Source of the DNA: Paramicrobacterium sp051513965 | Lineage (GTDB): Bacteria; Actinomycetota; Actinomycetes; Actinomycetales; Microbacteriaceae | Direction: 5' to 3' | Assembly (NCBI RefSeq): GCF_051513965.1 | Contig: NZ_CP195847.1 | Coordinates: forward strand, 558,001-622,000 | Length of the DNA: 64,000 nt | Shown here: one piece after another, positions 50,223 through 57,411 of the stretch | Position numbering within the stretch: the stretch's first letter is position 1 | Layout: each line of letters begins with the position of its first letter | Notes under the pieces: model-generated | Told to the model about the DNA's origin: nothing | What the model saw: only the letters and a program-made list of their open reading frames with translations | Database searches by the model: none | Translations under genes and position numbers: made by a program

Positions 50223-51389
50223 GTGGATCTTTACGAGTACCAGGCACGAGACCTGTTTGAGAAGTATGAGGTCCCGGTGCTGCCGGGCATCATCGCCGAC
50301 ACTCCGGAGGAGGTGCGTGCAGCAGCAGAGAAGCTCGGCGGCGTCGTCGTGGTCAAGGCCCAGGTGAAGACCGGCGGCCGCGGAAAGGCCGGCGGCGTCA
50401 AGGTCGCGAAGAACCCCGACGAGGCTGAGGAAGCCGCTCGTGCCATTCTCGGACTCGACATCAAGGGCCACGTCGTCAAGCGGGTCATGGTCGCGGGTGG
50501 AGCTCGCATTGCGCAGGAGTTCTACTTCTCCGTTCTGCTCGACCGGGCAAACCGCTCCTACCTCTCGCTGTGCAGTGTTGAGGGCGGCATGGAGATCGAG
50601 CAGCTCGCCGTTGAGAAGCCCGAGGCTCTCGCGCGCATCGAGGTCGACCCCAACGTCGGCATCGACGAGGCGAAGGCCCGCGAGATCGCCGAGGCTGCGA
50701 AGTTCCCGGCTGAGCTCGTTGAGAAGGTCGTTCCGGTCTTCGTGAAGCTGTACGGCGTGTACACGGGTGAGGACGCCACGCTCGTCGAGGTGAACCCGCT
50801 CGTTCTCACGGAGGAGGGCGACATCATCGCTCTCGATGGCAAGGTGTCGCTCGACGACAACGCCGGCTTCCGCCACCCTGAGCACGAAGAGCTCGCGGAC
50901 AAGTCGGCTGAGAACCCGCTCGAGGCGAAGGCCAAGGAGCAGGACCTCAACTACGTCAAGCTCGATGGCCAGGTCGGCGTCATCGGAAACGGTGCCGGAC
51001 TCGTCATGTCCACGCTCGACGTGGTCGCCTACGCGGGTGAGAAGCACGGCAACGTGAAGCCCGCGAACTTCCTCGACATCGGAGGCGGCGCCTCGGCAGA
51101 GGTCATGGCGAACGGTCTCGACGTCATCCTGGGCGACGAGCAGGTCAAGTCCGTCTTCGTCAACGTCTTCGGCGGCATCACCGCCTGCGACGCGGTGGCC
51201 AAGGGCATCGTCGGTGCGCTCGACAAGCTCGGCGACAACGCCAACAAGCCTCTCGTCGTGCGCCTCGACGGCAACAACGTCGACGAGGGCCGCCGCATCC
51301 TCGCCGAGGCGAACCACCCGCTCGTCACGCTCGCTGCGACGATGGACGAGGGTGCTGACAAGGCCGCCGAACTGGCGAACGCCCGCTGA
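50223..51389 (+). CDS. sucC: succinate-CoA ligase (ADP-forming) subunit beta
   Basis: This 388-aa ATP-grasp protein starts VDLYEYQARDLFEKYEVPVL and carries VVKAQVKTGGRGKAGGVKVA, EVNPLVLTEEGDIIALDGKV for Mg-nucleotide binding, and NVFGGITACDAVAKGIV, all SucC landmarks. With SucD it makes ATP (or GTP) from succinyl-CoA in the TCA cycle. It starts at GTG after TAGGAA. A TAAAGT box about 100 bp upstream (50118) may be its promoter. sucD follows after 28 bp. Confidence 0.96.
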   Translation: MDLYEYQARDLFEKYEVPVLPGIIADTPEEVRAAAEKLGGVVVVKAQVKTGGRGKAGGVKVAKNPDEAEEAARAILGLDIKGHVVKRVMVAGGARIAQEFYFSVLLDRANRSYLSLCSVEGGMEIEQLAVEKPEALARIEVDPNVGIDEAKAREIAEAAKFPAELVEKVVPVFVKLYGVYTGEDATLVEVNPLVLTEEGDIIALDGKVSLDDNAGFRHPEHEELADKSAENPLEAKAKEQDLNYVKLDGQVGVIGNGAGLVMSTLDVVAYAGEKHGNVKPANFLDIGGGASAEVMANGLDVILGDEQVKSVFVNVFGGITACDAVAKGIVGALDKLGDNANKPLVVRLDGNNVDEGRRILAEANHPLVTLAATMDEGADKAAELANAR

Positions 51390-51417
51390 GACCCACCGAG
51401 CTTTAGGAACAACTGAT

Positions 51418-52305
51418 ATGTCAATCTTCCTCAACAAGGACTCCAAGGTCATCGTCCAGGGCATCACGGGCGGTGAAGGCACCAAGCACACCGCGCTGAT
51501 GCTCAAGGCCGGCACCAACGTCGTCGGCGGAGTGAACGCCCGCAAGGCCGGCACGACCGTCACTCACGGTGATGTCGAGCTCCCCGTCTTCGGGACCGTC
51601 GCCGAGGCGATCGAGAAGACCGGCGCCGACGTGTCGATCGCGTTCGTGCCCCCGGCATTCACGAAGGATGCCGTCGTCGAGGCCATCGACGCGGAGATCC
51701 CGCTCCTCGTCATCATCACCGAGGGTGTTCCGGTCGGCGACTCGGCTGAGTTCTGGGCCTACGCCGAGCAGAAGGGCAACAAGACCCGCATCATCGGACC
51801 GAACTGCCCCGGAATCATCACGCCCGAGGAGTCACTCGTCGGCATCACCCCGGCGAACATCACGGGCAAGGGACCGATCGGCCTCGTGTCGAAGTCGGGA
51901 ACCCTGACCTACCAGATGATGTACGAACTGCGCGAGATCGGCTTCTCGACCGCCATCGGCATCGGGGGAGACCCGATCATCGGTACGACGCACATCGACG
52001 CCCTGAAGGCGTTCGAGGCTGACCCCGAGACGAAGGCCATGGTCATGATCGGCGAGATCGGCGGCGACGCCGAGGAGCGCGCGGCCGAGTTCATCAAGGC
52101 AAACGTGACCAAGCCTGTCGTCGGCTACGTCGCCGGATTCACCGCTCCCGAGGGCAAGACCATGGGCCACGCGGGCGCCATCGTCTCCGGCTCGGCCGGC
52201 ACCGCCCAGGCGAAGAAGGAGGCCCTCGAGGCCGCCGGCGTCAAGGTCGGAAAGACCCCGAGTGAGACTGCGCAGCTCATGCGCGAGATCATCGAGTCTC
52301 TCTGA
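51418..52305 (+). CDS. sucD: succinate-CoA ligase (ADP-forming) subunit alpha
   Basis: This 295-aa protein has a Rossmann CoA-binding domain starting SIFLNKDSKVIVQGITGGEG, the IGPNCPGIITPEE segment, and the phosphohistidine His251 in GKTMGHAGAIVSGSAGTA. It is the catalytic partner of SucC. TTTAGGA precedes the ATG at a slightly long spacing. A perfect terminator follows. Confidence 0.97.
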   Translation: MSIFLNKDSKVIVQGITGGEGTKHTALMLKAGTNVVGGVNARKAGTTVTHGDVELPVFGTVAEAIEKTGADVSIAFVPPAFTKDAVVEAIDAEIPLLVIITEGVPVGDSAEFWAYAEQKGNKTRIIGPNCPGIITPEESLVGITPANITGKGPIGLVSKSGTLTYQMMYELREIGFSTAIGIGGDPIIGTTHIDALKAFEADPETKAMVMIGEIGGDAEERAAEFIKANVTKPVVGYVAGFTAPEGKTMGHAGAIVSGSAGTAQAKKEALEAAGVKVGKTPSETAQLMREIIESL

Positions 52306-52319
52306 TCTGAGCACACTCT

Positions 52320-52349
52320 GTCAGGCCCCGCCCGTCGGCGGGGCCTGAC
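52320..52349 (+). terminator. terminator of sucCD
   Basis: gtcaggccccgcc and ggcggggcctgac form a perfect 13-bp stem with a CGTC loop, 14 bp after the sucD stop. It is followed by GTGTTTC. Confidence 0.88.
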
Positions 52350-52371
52350 GTGTTTCATGGGGAGGCCGGGG

Positions 52372-52377
52372 TAGGCT
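52372..52377 (+). promoter_or_regulatory. -10 box TAGGCT of the DUF6350/PerM gene
   Basis: TAGGCT ends 10 nt before the ATG at 52388, so the mRNA would have a leader of only a few nucleotides. Confidence 0.45.
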
Positions 52378-52387
52378 TGGGCACCGG

Positions 52388-53647
52388 ATGAACCGCCTCA
52401 CTGCCTCCCTTCTCGCCGCTCTCGAAGCGTTCATCGTCGTGGCCATCGGCGTGTTCATTCCGCTCGTTCCGCTCACGCTTCTCTGGGCCATCCAGTACGG
52501 CTTCGAGATCGACTGGATCGTCTTCTGGCGCGCAGCATCCGATATCTGGCTTCTTGGCAATGGCGTCGACCTGACGATCACACTCAACGACGCGACGCTG
52601 CAGGTCGTGGGTCTGCGCAAGGCCGCAGAACCATTCGTCGTCGGTTTCGCCCCGCTCGCCTTCGCGCTGTTCACGGTGCTGATGGGCGTGCGCACGGGGC
52701 GTCGCGCCGTCCGCAGCGGTGAGTGGCTGCCGGCATCCATCACCTCGCTCATTGTGTTCGCCGCCTGCTCCGGAGCGGTCGGGCTCAGCGCGCTCAACCC
52801 CGTTGCGACGCCGAACGTCGTTGCGGCGTTCGTGATTCCGACGCTCGTGTGGGGCCTCGGTCTCGCAATCGGTGTCGGCATCGGCCTTGCGGGAGAAGAC
52901 GACGATCCCGTCATGCGCAGACTCGACGACCTGCGCGACCGCGTCCCCGATCACATCGCCGGTCTCGGCGTGCAGGCGCTGCGCGGAGCCACCGCGGCGG
53001 TCGCGGCGCTCATCGCGGTCGCGGCCCTCGTGGTGATGGTGAGCATCGCGATCAACTTCAGCGGAATCGTGTCGCTCTACGAGACCGCGCAACTTGGCGT
53101 CGTCGGCGGCATCGCGGTGACGATTGCGCAGATCGCCTTCATGCCGAACATCGTCATCTGGGCGGCATCCTGGCTCGTCGGCCCGGGCTTCAGTCTGGGA
53201 ACCGGCTCGATCGTCTCACCCTCCGGAACGATCACTGGACCTGTGCCGAGCGTCCCCATCCTCGGGGTCCTGCCTGACACGGATCTCGCCTTCGGTTTCA
53301 TCGGACTCGGAGTGCCGCTCATCGCGGGCTTCATCGCGGCGCTGGCCGTGCGAGACAGCGCTGTGCACGCCATCGGCATCCGCTCCAAGGTCGCCCATTT
53401 GGCCGTCACGGCGCTCGCCATCGGGGTCATCGCGGGTCTCGAGATGACCCTTCTCGCGTGGTGGTCGTCTGGTGCCCTCGGCCCTGGCCGGTTCGTCTCG
53501 GTAGGTCCACACCCGTGGCTCGTGGGGGCTCTCGCCGCGGCTCTCGTCGGAGTCGGAGCCCTGCTGGGCATGGCCTCGGGCAGCTCGGAGCGAGTCGCGG
53601 CATCCGCTCGATCAGCCTCGCGACTCGGGCAGGAACGCGACCGGTAG
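52388..53647 (+). CDS. DUF6350 / PerM-like integral membrane protein
   Basis: This 419-aa protein has about ten predicted spans in an N-terminal and a C-terminal group, separated by a charged loop (GEDDDPVMRRLDDLRDRVPDH). Sequence and position between sucCD and purN-purH match mycobacterial PerM (Rv0955 region), a membrane protein linked to cell division under stress. WLVGPGFSLGTGSIVSPSG in the C-terminal half is a conserved block of the family. The role in this organism is inferred only. The C-terminal tail is Ser/Arg-rich. Confidence 0.82.
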   Translation: MNRLTASLLAALEAFIVVAIGVFIPLVPLTLLWAIQYGFEIDWIVFWRAASDIWLLGNGVDLTITLNDATLQVVGLRKAAEPFVVGFAPLAFALFTVLMGVRTGRRAVRSGEWLPASITSLIVFAACSGAVGLSALNPVATPNVVAAFVIPTLVWGLGLAIGVGIGLAGEDDDPVMRRLDDLRDRVPDHIAGLGVQALRGATAAVAALIAVAALVVMVSIAINFSGIVSLYETAQLGVVGGIAVTIAQIAFMPNIVIWAASWLVGPGFSLGTGSIVSPSGTITGPVPSVPILGVLPDTDLAFGFIGLGVPLIAGFIAALAVRDSAVHAIGIRSKVAHLAVTALAIGVIAGLEMTLLAWWSSGALGPGRFVSVGPHPWLVGALAAALVGVGALLGMASGSSERVAASARSASRLGQERDR

Positions 53648-53650
53648 ACT
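53645..53650 (+). promoter_or_regulatory. -10 box TAGACT of purN
   Basis: TAGACT overlaps the DUF6350 stop codon and lies 6 nt before the GTG start of purN. Confidence 0.55.
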
Positions 53651-53656
53651 GACCTG

Positions 53657-54238
53657 GTGATCTCACTCGTCGTTCTGATCTCAGGCACCGGTTCGAACCT
53701 GCGCGCACTGCTCGAAGCCGCGTCAGACGCCGAGTATCCCGCGCGCATCGTCGCTGTCGGAGCTGATCGGGATGCCCCGGGGCTCGCCCACGCCGAGGAG
53801 TTCGGCGTTCCGACATTCACCGTCCCCTACACCTCGTTCGAATCGCGCGAGGCATGGGGGCAGGCGTTGCTCGAGCAGATTCGGGCGTGGAACCCCGACC
53901 TCCTCGTGCTCTCCGGGCTCATGCGGCTGCTGCCGGCATCCGTCGTCGACGCTCTCGCGCCCAACATCATCAACACTCACCCCGCCTACCTGCCGGAGTT
54001 TCCCGGCGCACACGCTGTGCGCGATGCGATCGCGGCGGGTGCGAGCGAAAGCGGGGCATCCATCATCGTGGTCGACAACGGGGTCGACACCGGCTCGATC
54101 ATCGTGCAGGAGCGCGTGCCGGTCGTCGAGGGCGACACCGAGCAGACGCTCCACGAGCGCATCAAACCCGTCGAACGTCGGCTGCTCGTGCAGACGGTGC
54201 TCGACATCGCAGATGGACTCGATCTGCGCACGGTCTAA
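53657..54238 (+). CDS. purN: phosphoribosylglycinamide formyltransferase
   Basis: This 193-aa enzyme formylates GAR using 10-formyl-THF, the third step of purine synthesis. It starts VVLISGTGSNLRALLEA. The catalytic Asn-His pair is in NIINTHPAYLPEFPGAHAVR, and the catalytic Asp is in VDNGVDTGSIIVQERVPV. It starts at GTG. purH follows after 20 bp and is probably cotranscribed, giving a purN-purH unit as in mycobacteria. Confidence 0.95.
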   Translation: MISLVVLISGTGSNLRALLEAASDAEYPARIVAVGADRDAPGLAHAEEFGVPTFTVPYTSFESREAWGQALLEQIRAWNPDLLVLSGLMRLLPASVVDALAPNIINTHPAYLPEFPGAHAVRDAIAAGASESGASIIVVDNGVDTGSIIVQERVPVVEGDTEQTLHERIKPVERRLLVQTVLDIADGLDLRTV

Positions 54239-54258
54239 CCCCTAACGAAGGAGCATCA

Positions 54259-55851
54259 ATGAGCGGACCCAGCCACGACAAGAGCCTGTATCGCGAACGC
54301 GACCTCGTTCCCATCAAGCGGGCGCTCATCTCGGTGAGCGACAAGACGGGCCTCACCGACCTGGCCAGCGCACTCGCGAACGCGGGCGTCGAGATCGTCT
54401 CCACCGGCTCGACCGCTCAGACCATCCGTGATGCCGGGTACCCGGTGACCGACGTGGCTGCGCTGACGGGCTCGCCCGAGATGCTTGACGGTCGCGTCAA
54501 GACGCTCCACCCGACCGTGCACGCGGGGCTCCTCGCCGACCTGCGGCTTGAGTCGCACGAGCAGCAGTTGACGGACTTCGGCATCGAACCGTTCGAGCTC
54601 GTCGTCGCCAACCTGTACCCGTTCGTCGAGACGGTCGCCTCGGGCGCAGAGCCGGACGACATAGTCGAGCAGATCGACATCGGCGGCCCGTCGATGGTGC
54701 GCGCGGCGGCGAAGAACCACCCGAACGTCGCGGTCGTGGTCTCGCCCGCCTCGTACGGCGAGGTCATCGAGGCGGTCAAGGCCGGAGGCACCACACTCGC
54801 ACAGCGGCGTGAGTTCGCTGCACAGGCGTTCTCGCACACCGCGGCGTACGACACCGCTGTCGCGGGCTGGTTCACGGATGCCGTGGAGGGATTCGGCTCG
54901 TCCCTGACGATCCAGGGCGAACTGTCTCACGTGCTGCGCTACGGCGAGAACTCGCACCAGGAGGCCGCGCTGTATCTTCGGGCGGGCGGGCAGGGCATCG
55001 CACAGGCGACGCAGCTGCACGGCAAGGAGATGAGCTTCAACAACTACACGGATGCCGATGCTGCAGTGCGCGCCGCATACGACTTCGCCGAACCGGCGGT
55101 CGCCGTCGTTAAGCACGCGAACCCGTGCGGCATTGCGGTCGCCAAGCCGAAGGCCAGCGACCCGATCGCCTCGGCGCACCGTCGCGCGCACGACACAGAC
55201 CCGGTGTCGGCCTACGGCGGCGTGATCGCAGCGAACCGCACCGTGACGCTCGGCATGGCCGAGACCGTCAAGGAGATCTTCACCGAGGTCATCGTGGCTC
55301 CGGGGTACGAAGACGACGCGCTCGCGCTGCTGCAGACCAAGAAGAACCTGCGCATTCTCCAGCTGCCCGAGGGCTTCGCGCCCGAGCCGCTTGAGGCGAA
55401 GCAGATCTCGGGCGGACTGCTCGTGCAGGAGTCCGACCGCTTCGACCCGGACGCCGACATCACGAACGAGTGGACGCTCGTCTCGGGAGAGGCCGCCGAC
55501 GAGCAGACGCTCGCCGACCTCGCCTTCGCGTGGAAGGCCTGCCGCAGCGTCAAGTCCAACGCGATCCTCCTCGCCAAGTCGGGCGCCGCGGTCGGCGTCG
55601 GCATGGGGCAGGTCAACCGCGTGGACTCGTGTGAGCTCGCCGTCAAGCGGGCCGGTGACCGTGCGGCGGGCTCCGTCGCGGCATCCGACGCCTTCTTCCC
55701 GTTCGCCGACGGTCTCGAGATTCTGCTGAAGGGTGGAGTCAAGGCGGTCGCGCAGCCGGGCGGATCGGTGCGCGACGAAGAGGTCATCGCGGCGGCGAAG
55801 GCCGCGGGAGTGACCATGTACTTCACGGGGGAGCGCCACTTCTTCCACTGA
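54259..55851 (+). CDS. purH: bifunctional AICAR transformylase / IMP cyclohydrolase
   Basis: This 530-aa enzyme catalyses the last two steps to IMP, the substrate of GuaB. The N-terminal cyclohydrolase domain has RALISVSDKTGLTDLASALA, LTGSPEMLDGRVKTLHPTVH, and GGPSMVRAAAKNHPNVAVV. The C-terminal transformylase domain has RYGENSHQEAALY, VVKHANPCGIAVA, WKACRSVKSNAILLAK and the GSVAASDAFFPFADGLE end. AAGGAG precedes the ATG. A hairpin follows the gene. Confidence 0.97.
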   Translation: MSGPSHDKSLYRERDLVPIKRALISVSDKTGLTDLASALANAGVEIVSTGSTAQTIRDAGYPVTDVAALTGSPEMLDGRVKTLHPTVHAGLLADLRLESHEQQLTDFGIEPFELVVANLYPFVETVASGAEPDDIVEQIDIGGPSMVRAAAKNHPNVAVVVSPASYGEVIEAVKAGGTTLAQRREFAAQAFSHTAAYDTAVAGWFTDAVEGFGSSLTIQGELSHVLRYGENSHQEAALYLRAGGQGIAQATQLHGKEMSFNNYTDADAAVRAAYDFAEPAVAVVKHANPCGIAVAKPKASDPIASAHRRAHDTDPVSAYGGVIAANRTVTLGMAETVKEIFTEVIVAPGYEDDALALLQTKKNLRILQLPEGFAPEPLEAKQISGGLLVQESDRFDPDADITNEWTLVSGEAADEQTLADLAFAWKACRSVKSNAILLAKSGAAVGVGMGQVNRVDSCELAVKRAGDRAAGSVAASDAFFPFADGLEILLKGGVKAVAQPGGSVRDEEVIAAAKAAGVTMYFTGERHFFH

Positions 55852-55868
55852 TCGGGTGTGAATCCCAT

Positions 55869-55903
55869 GAACGGGCCGGGCGCATGGAGCGTTCGGCCCG
55901 TTC
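55869..55903 (+). terminator. terminator-like hairpin after purH
   Basis: gaacgggcc and ggcccgttc form a perfect 9-bp stem around a 17-nt loop, 17 bp after the purH stop. No T-tract follows. Confidence 0.6.
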
Positions 55904-55911
55904 GCATCCCG

Positions 55912-55917
55912 TAGGCT
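55912..55917 (+). promoter_or_regulatory. -10 box TAGGCT of the DDAH-like gene
   Basis: TAGGCT lies 7 nt before the ATG at 55925, directly after the purH hairpin. Confidence 0.55.
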
Positions 55918-55924
55918 CGAGGGC

Positions 55925-57094
55925 ATGACTGTCACTTGGGCGCGCCGCGTCATCGCTTCACTCGCTTCCGCCGTTCTCGTCACCCTTCTCGCACACGTGG
56001 CGGCAGTGACAGCCTTCTTCCTCGTGAACCAGATGTCGCCGTCGATCATCGGACCGGCGAGTGCGTACTACATTCTGTCGAGCCTCTTCGCCTTCCTGCT
56101 GCTGTTCATCGCGGGAATGCTGGGCGCGATGTCGTCATGGCGGTGGGCTCTGCCCGCGGGCATCATCGTCGGCTTCGCGGCGCCCGTGATCGGTGTGCTG
56201 CTCACGACGATGCAGCAAGGCACGCCCATCTCCGGTGAGATCCTCGGCATGATCGTGGCGACGCTCACGAGCACGAACCTCATCTACGCGTTCGCTCTCG
56301 TCATCGCGGCACCGACGCTCGGACGGGCCGTCTATAAAGCGACGGTCGGGTACCACGAGGCCCCGCGCGCCGCGGAGCGTCGCATCGCCCTCGTGCGCAT
56401 GCCGTCGAAGGAGCTCGGAGACGACGCCGACACCCAGTGGGATGCCTATGCCGGAGCGTTCGAAGACAACGGCTGGTCGACGCGCGAGGTCGCCTTCGCC
56501 AGTGAGCTGACCGACTCGGCCATGCTCGAGGATGCCGTCGTGGTCGTCGAGGACCTCGCGATCATCACGCGCCCCGCCGATGAGACCCGTCGCCGTGAGC
56601 TCGAGGGTGTGGAAGACGCGATGAGCGGCCTCGGCTTCTCGATCGAGCGCATCATGTCGCCCGGGACCCTTGAGGGCGGCGACGTTCTTCCGGTCGGTGA
56701 CACGCTGTACGTCGGCCGTTCGGAGCGCACCAACGCCGACGGCATCCGCCAGCTGCGTGAGCTCGTCGCGCCGTATGGCTACTCCGTCGTCGCTGCCCCG
56801 ACGTCGGCTGCCGCGCACCTGAAGTCCGTCGTCACGGCGCTGCCCGACGGCACCTTCATCGGCGACCCGGAGCGCATCGACCACCTGAGCCTCTTCCCGG
56901 GATTCATCGCCGCGCCTGAGCCGGAGGGATCGGCGGTGCTCGTGCTCACCGACGACTCTGTGATGGTCGCGGAGTCCGCGCCGAAGACCGCTGAGCTTCT
57001 CACGGACCTCGGCTACGAGGTCGTCACGGTGGACATCTCCGCGTTCGAGGAGATCGGCGCGACGATCACGAGTCTCTCCGTTCGCATCCGCTGA
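55925..57094 (+). CDS. membrane-anchored dimethylargininase-like protein lacking the catalytic Cys
   Basis: This 389-aa protein has two parts. Residues 1-140 have four spans (first LASAVLVTLLAHVAAVTAFF). Residues from about 155 form an amidinotransferase-type domain like dimethylarginine dimethylaminohydrolase: VVVEDLAIITRPADETRRRE, GTLEGGDVLPVGDTLYVGRS, and His298 in AAAHLKSVVTALPDG. In active relatives the C-terminal motif is TCLSVR; here it is TSLSVRIR, with Ser383 where the nucleophilic Cys should be. It is therefore probably a pseudoenzyme, perhaps a membrane-bound ligand sensor. It precedes the leader ORF and ABC exporter. Confidence 0.8.
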   Translation: MTVTWARRVIASLASAVLVTLLAHVAAVTAFFLVNQMSPSIIGPASAYYILSSLFAFLLLFIAGMLGAMSSWRWALPAGIIVGFAAPVIGVLLTTMQQGTPISGEILGMIVATLTSTNLIYAFALVIAAPTLGRAVYKATVGYHEAPRAAERRIALVRMPSKELGDDADTQWDAYAGAFEDNGWSTREVAFASELTDSAMLEDAVVVVEDLAIITRPADETRRRELEGVEDAMSGLGFSIERIMSPGTLEGGDVLPVGDTLYVGRSERTNADGIRQLRELVAPYGYSVVAAPTSAAAHLKSVVTALPDGTFIGDPERIDHLSLFPGFIAAPEPEGSAVLVLTDDSVMVAESAPKTAELLTDLGYEVVTVDISAFEEIGATITSLSVRIR

Positions 57095-57102
57095 ACTCGC
57101 TC

Positions 57103-57140
57103 TTGCGCGACCGGGAGAAGGTCGTTTAGCCTATAAGGCT
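57103..57140 (+). promoter_or_regulatory. promoter and palindromic site upstream of the ABC exporter leader
   Basis: TTGCGC (57103-57108), an 18-bp spacer and TAGCCT (57127-57132) suggest a promoter. The -10 box overlaps the 13-bp palindrome AGCCTATAAGGCT (57128-57140), a possible repressor site. The leader from about 57140 to the leader ORF is about 55 nt. Confidence 0.45.
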
Positions 57141-57195
57141 GTCTGCTCTTATTGACGTGGGCAGCGCGATCCGCACAGACGCCGAGGAGGATGAG

Positions 57196-57285
57196 ATGTT
57201 CACGACCATCACTGCCACGTATGGCAATCGTCCGGCCTCCTTCGTCACGGTCGCCGGAACTCCCGGGCCCGTCGGCGCCATGTAA
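57196..57285 (+). CDS. 29-aa leader peptide upstream of the ABC exporter
   Basis: The ATG at 57196 follows a consensus GAGGAGGATGAG ribosome-binding site, much stronger than that of the first ABC gene. It reads MFTTITATYGNRPASFVTVA followed by GTPGPVGAM and a TAA stop. The region after it (57286-57411) has G+C-rich inverted repeats such as ggcgc/gcgcc and accgg/ccggt. Strong translation of a short Thr/Pro/Gly-rich ORF before a multidrug-type ABC operon suggests ribosome-mediated attenuation by drugs acting on the ribosome. It is too short for family assignment. Confidence 0.6.
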   Translation: MFTTITATYGNRPASFVTVAGTPGPVGAM

Positions 57286-57411
57286 CGAGAGCGCCGCCCT
57301 CACCACTCACCCGCACCGGGCCGGATGACCACCGGTTCCGTTTCTGACGATCGACGCGCCCTGGCGCCGGTTGTCTCCGACCGCCGAAACGATTCAAGCG
57401 AGCAGCACAAC

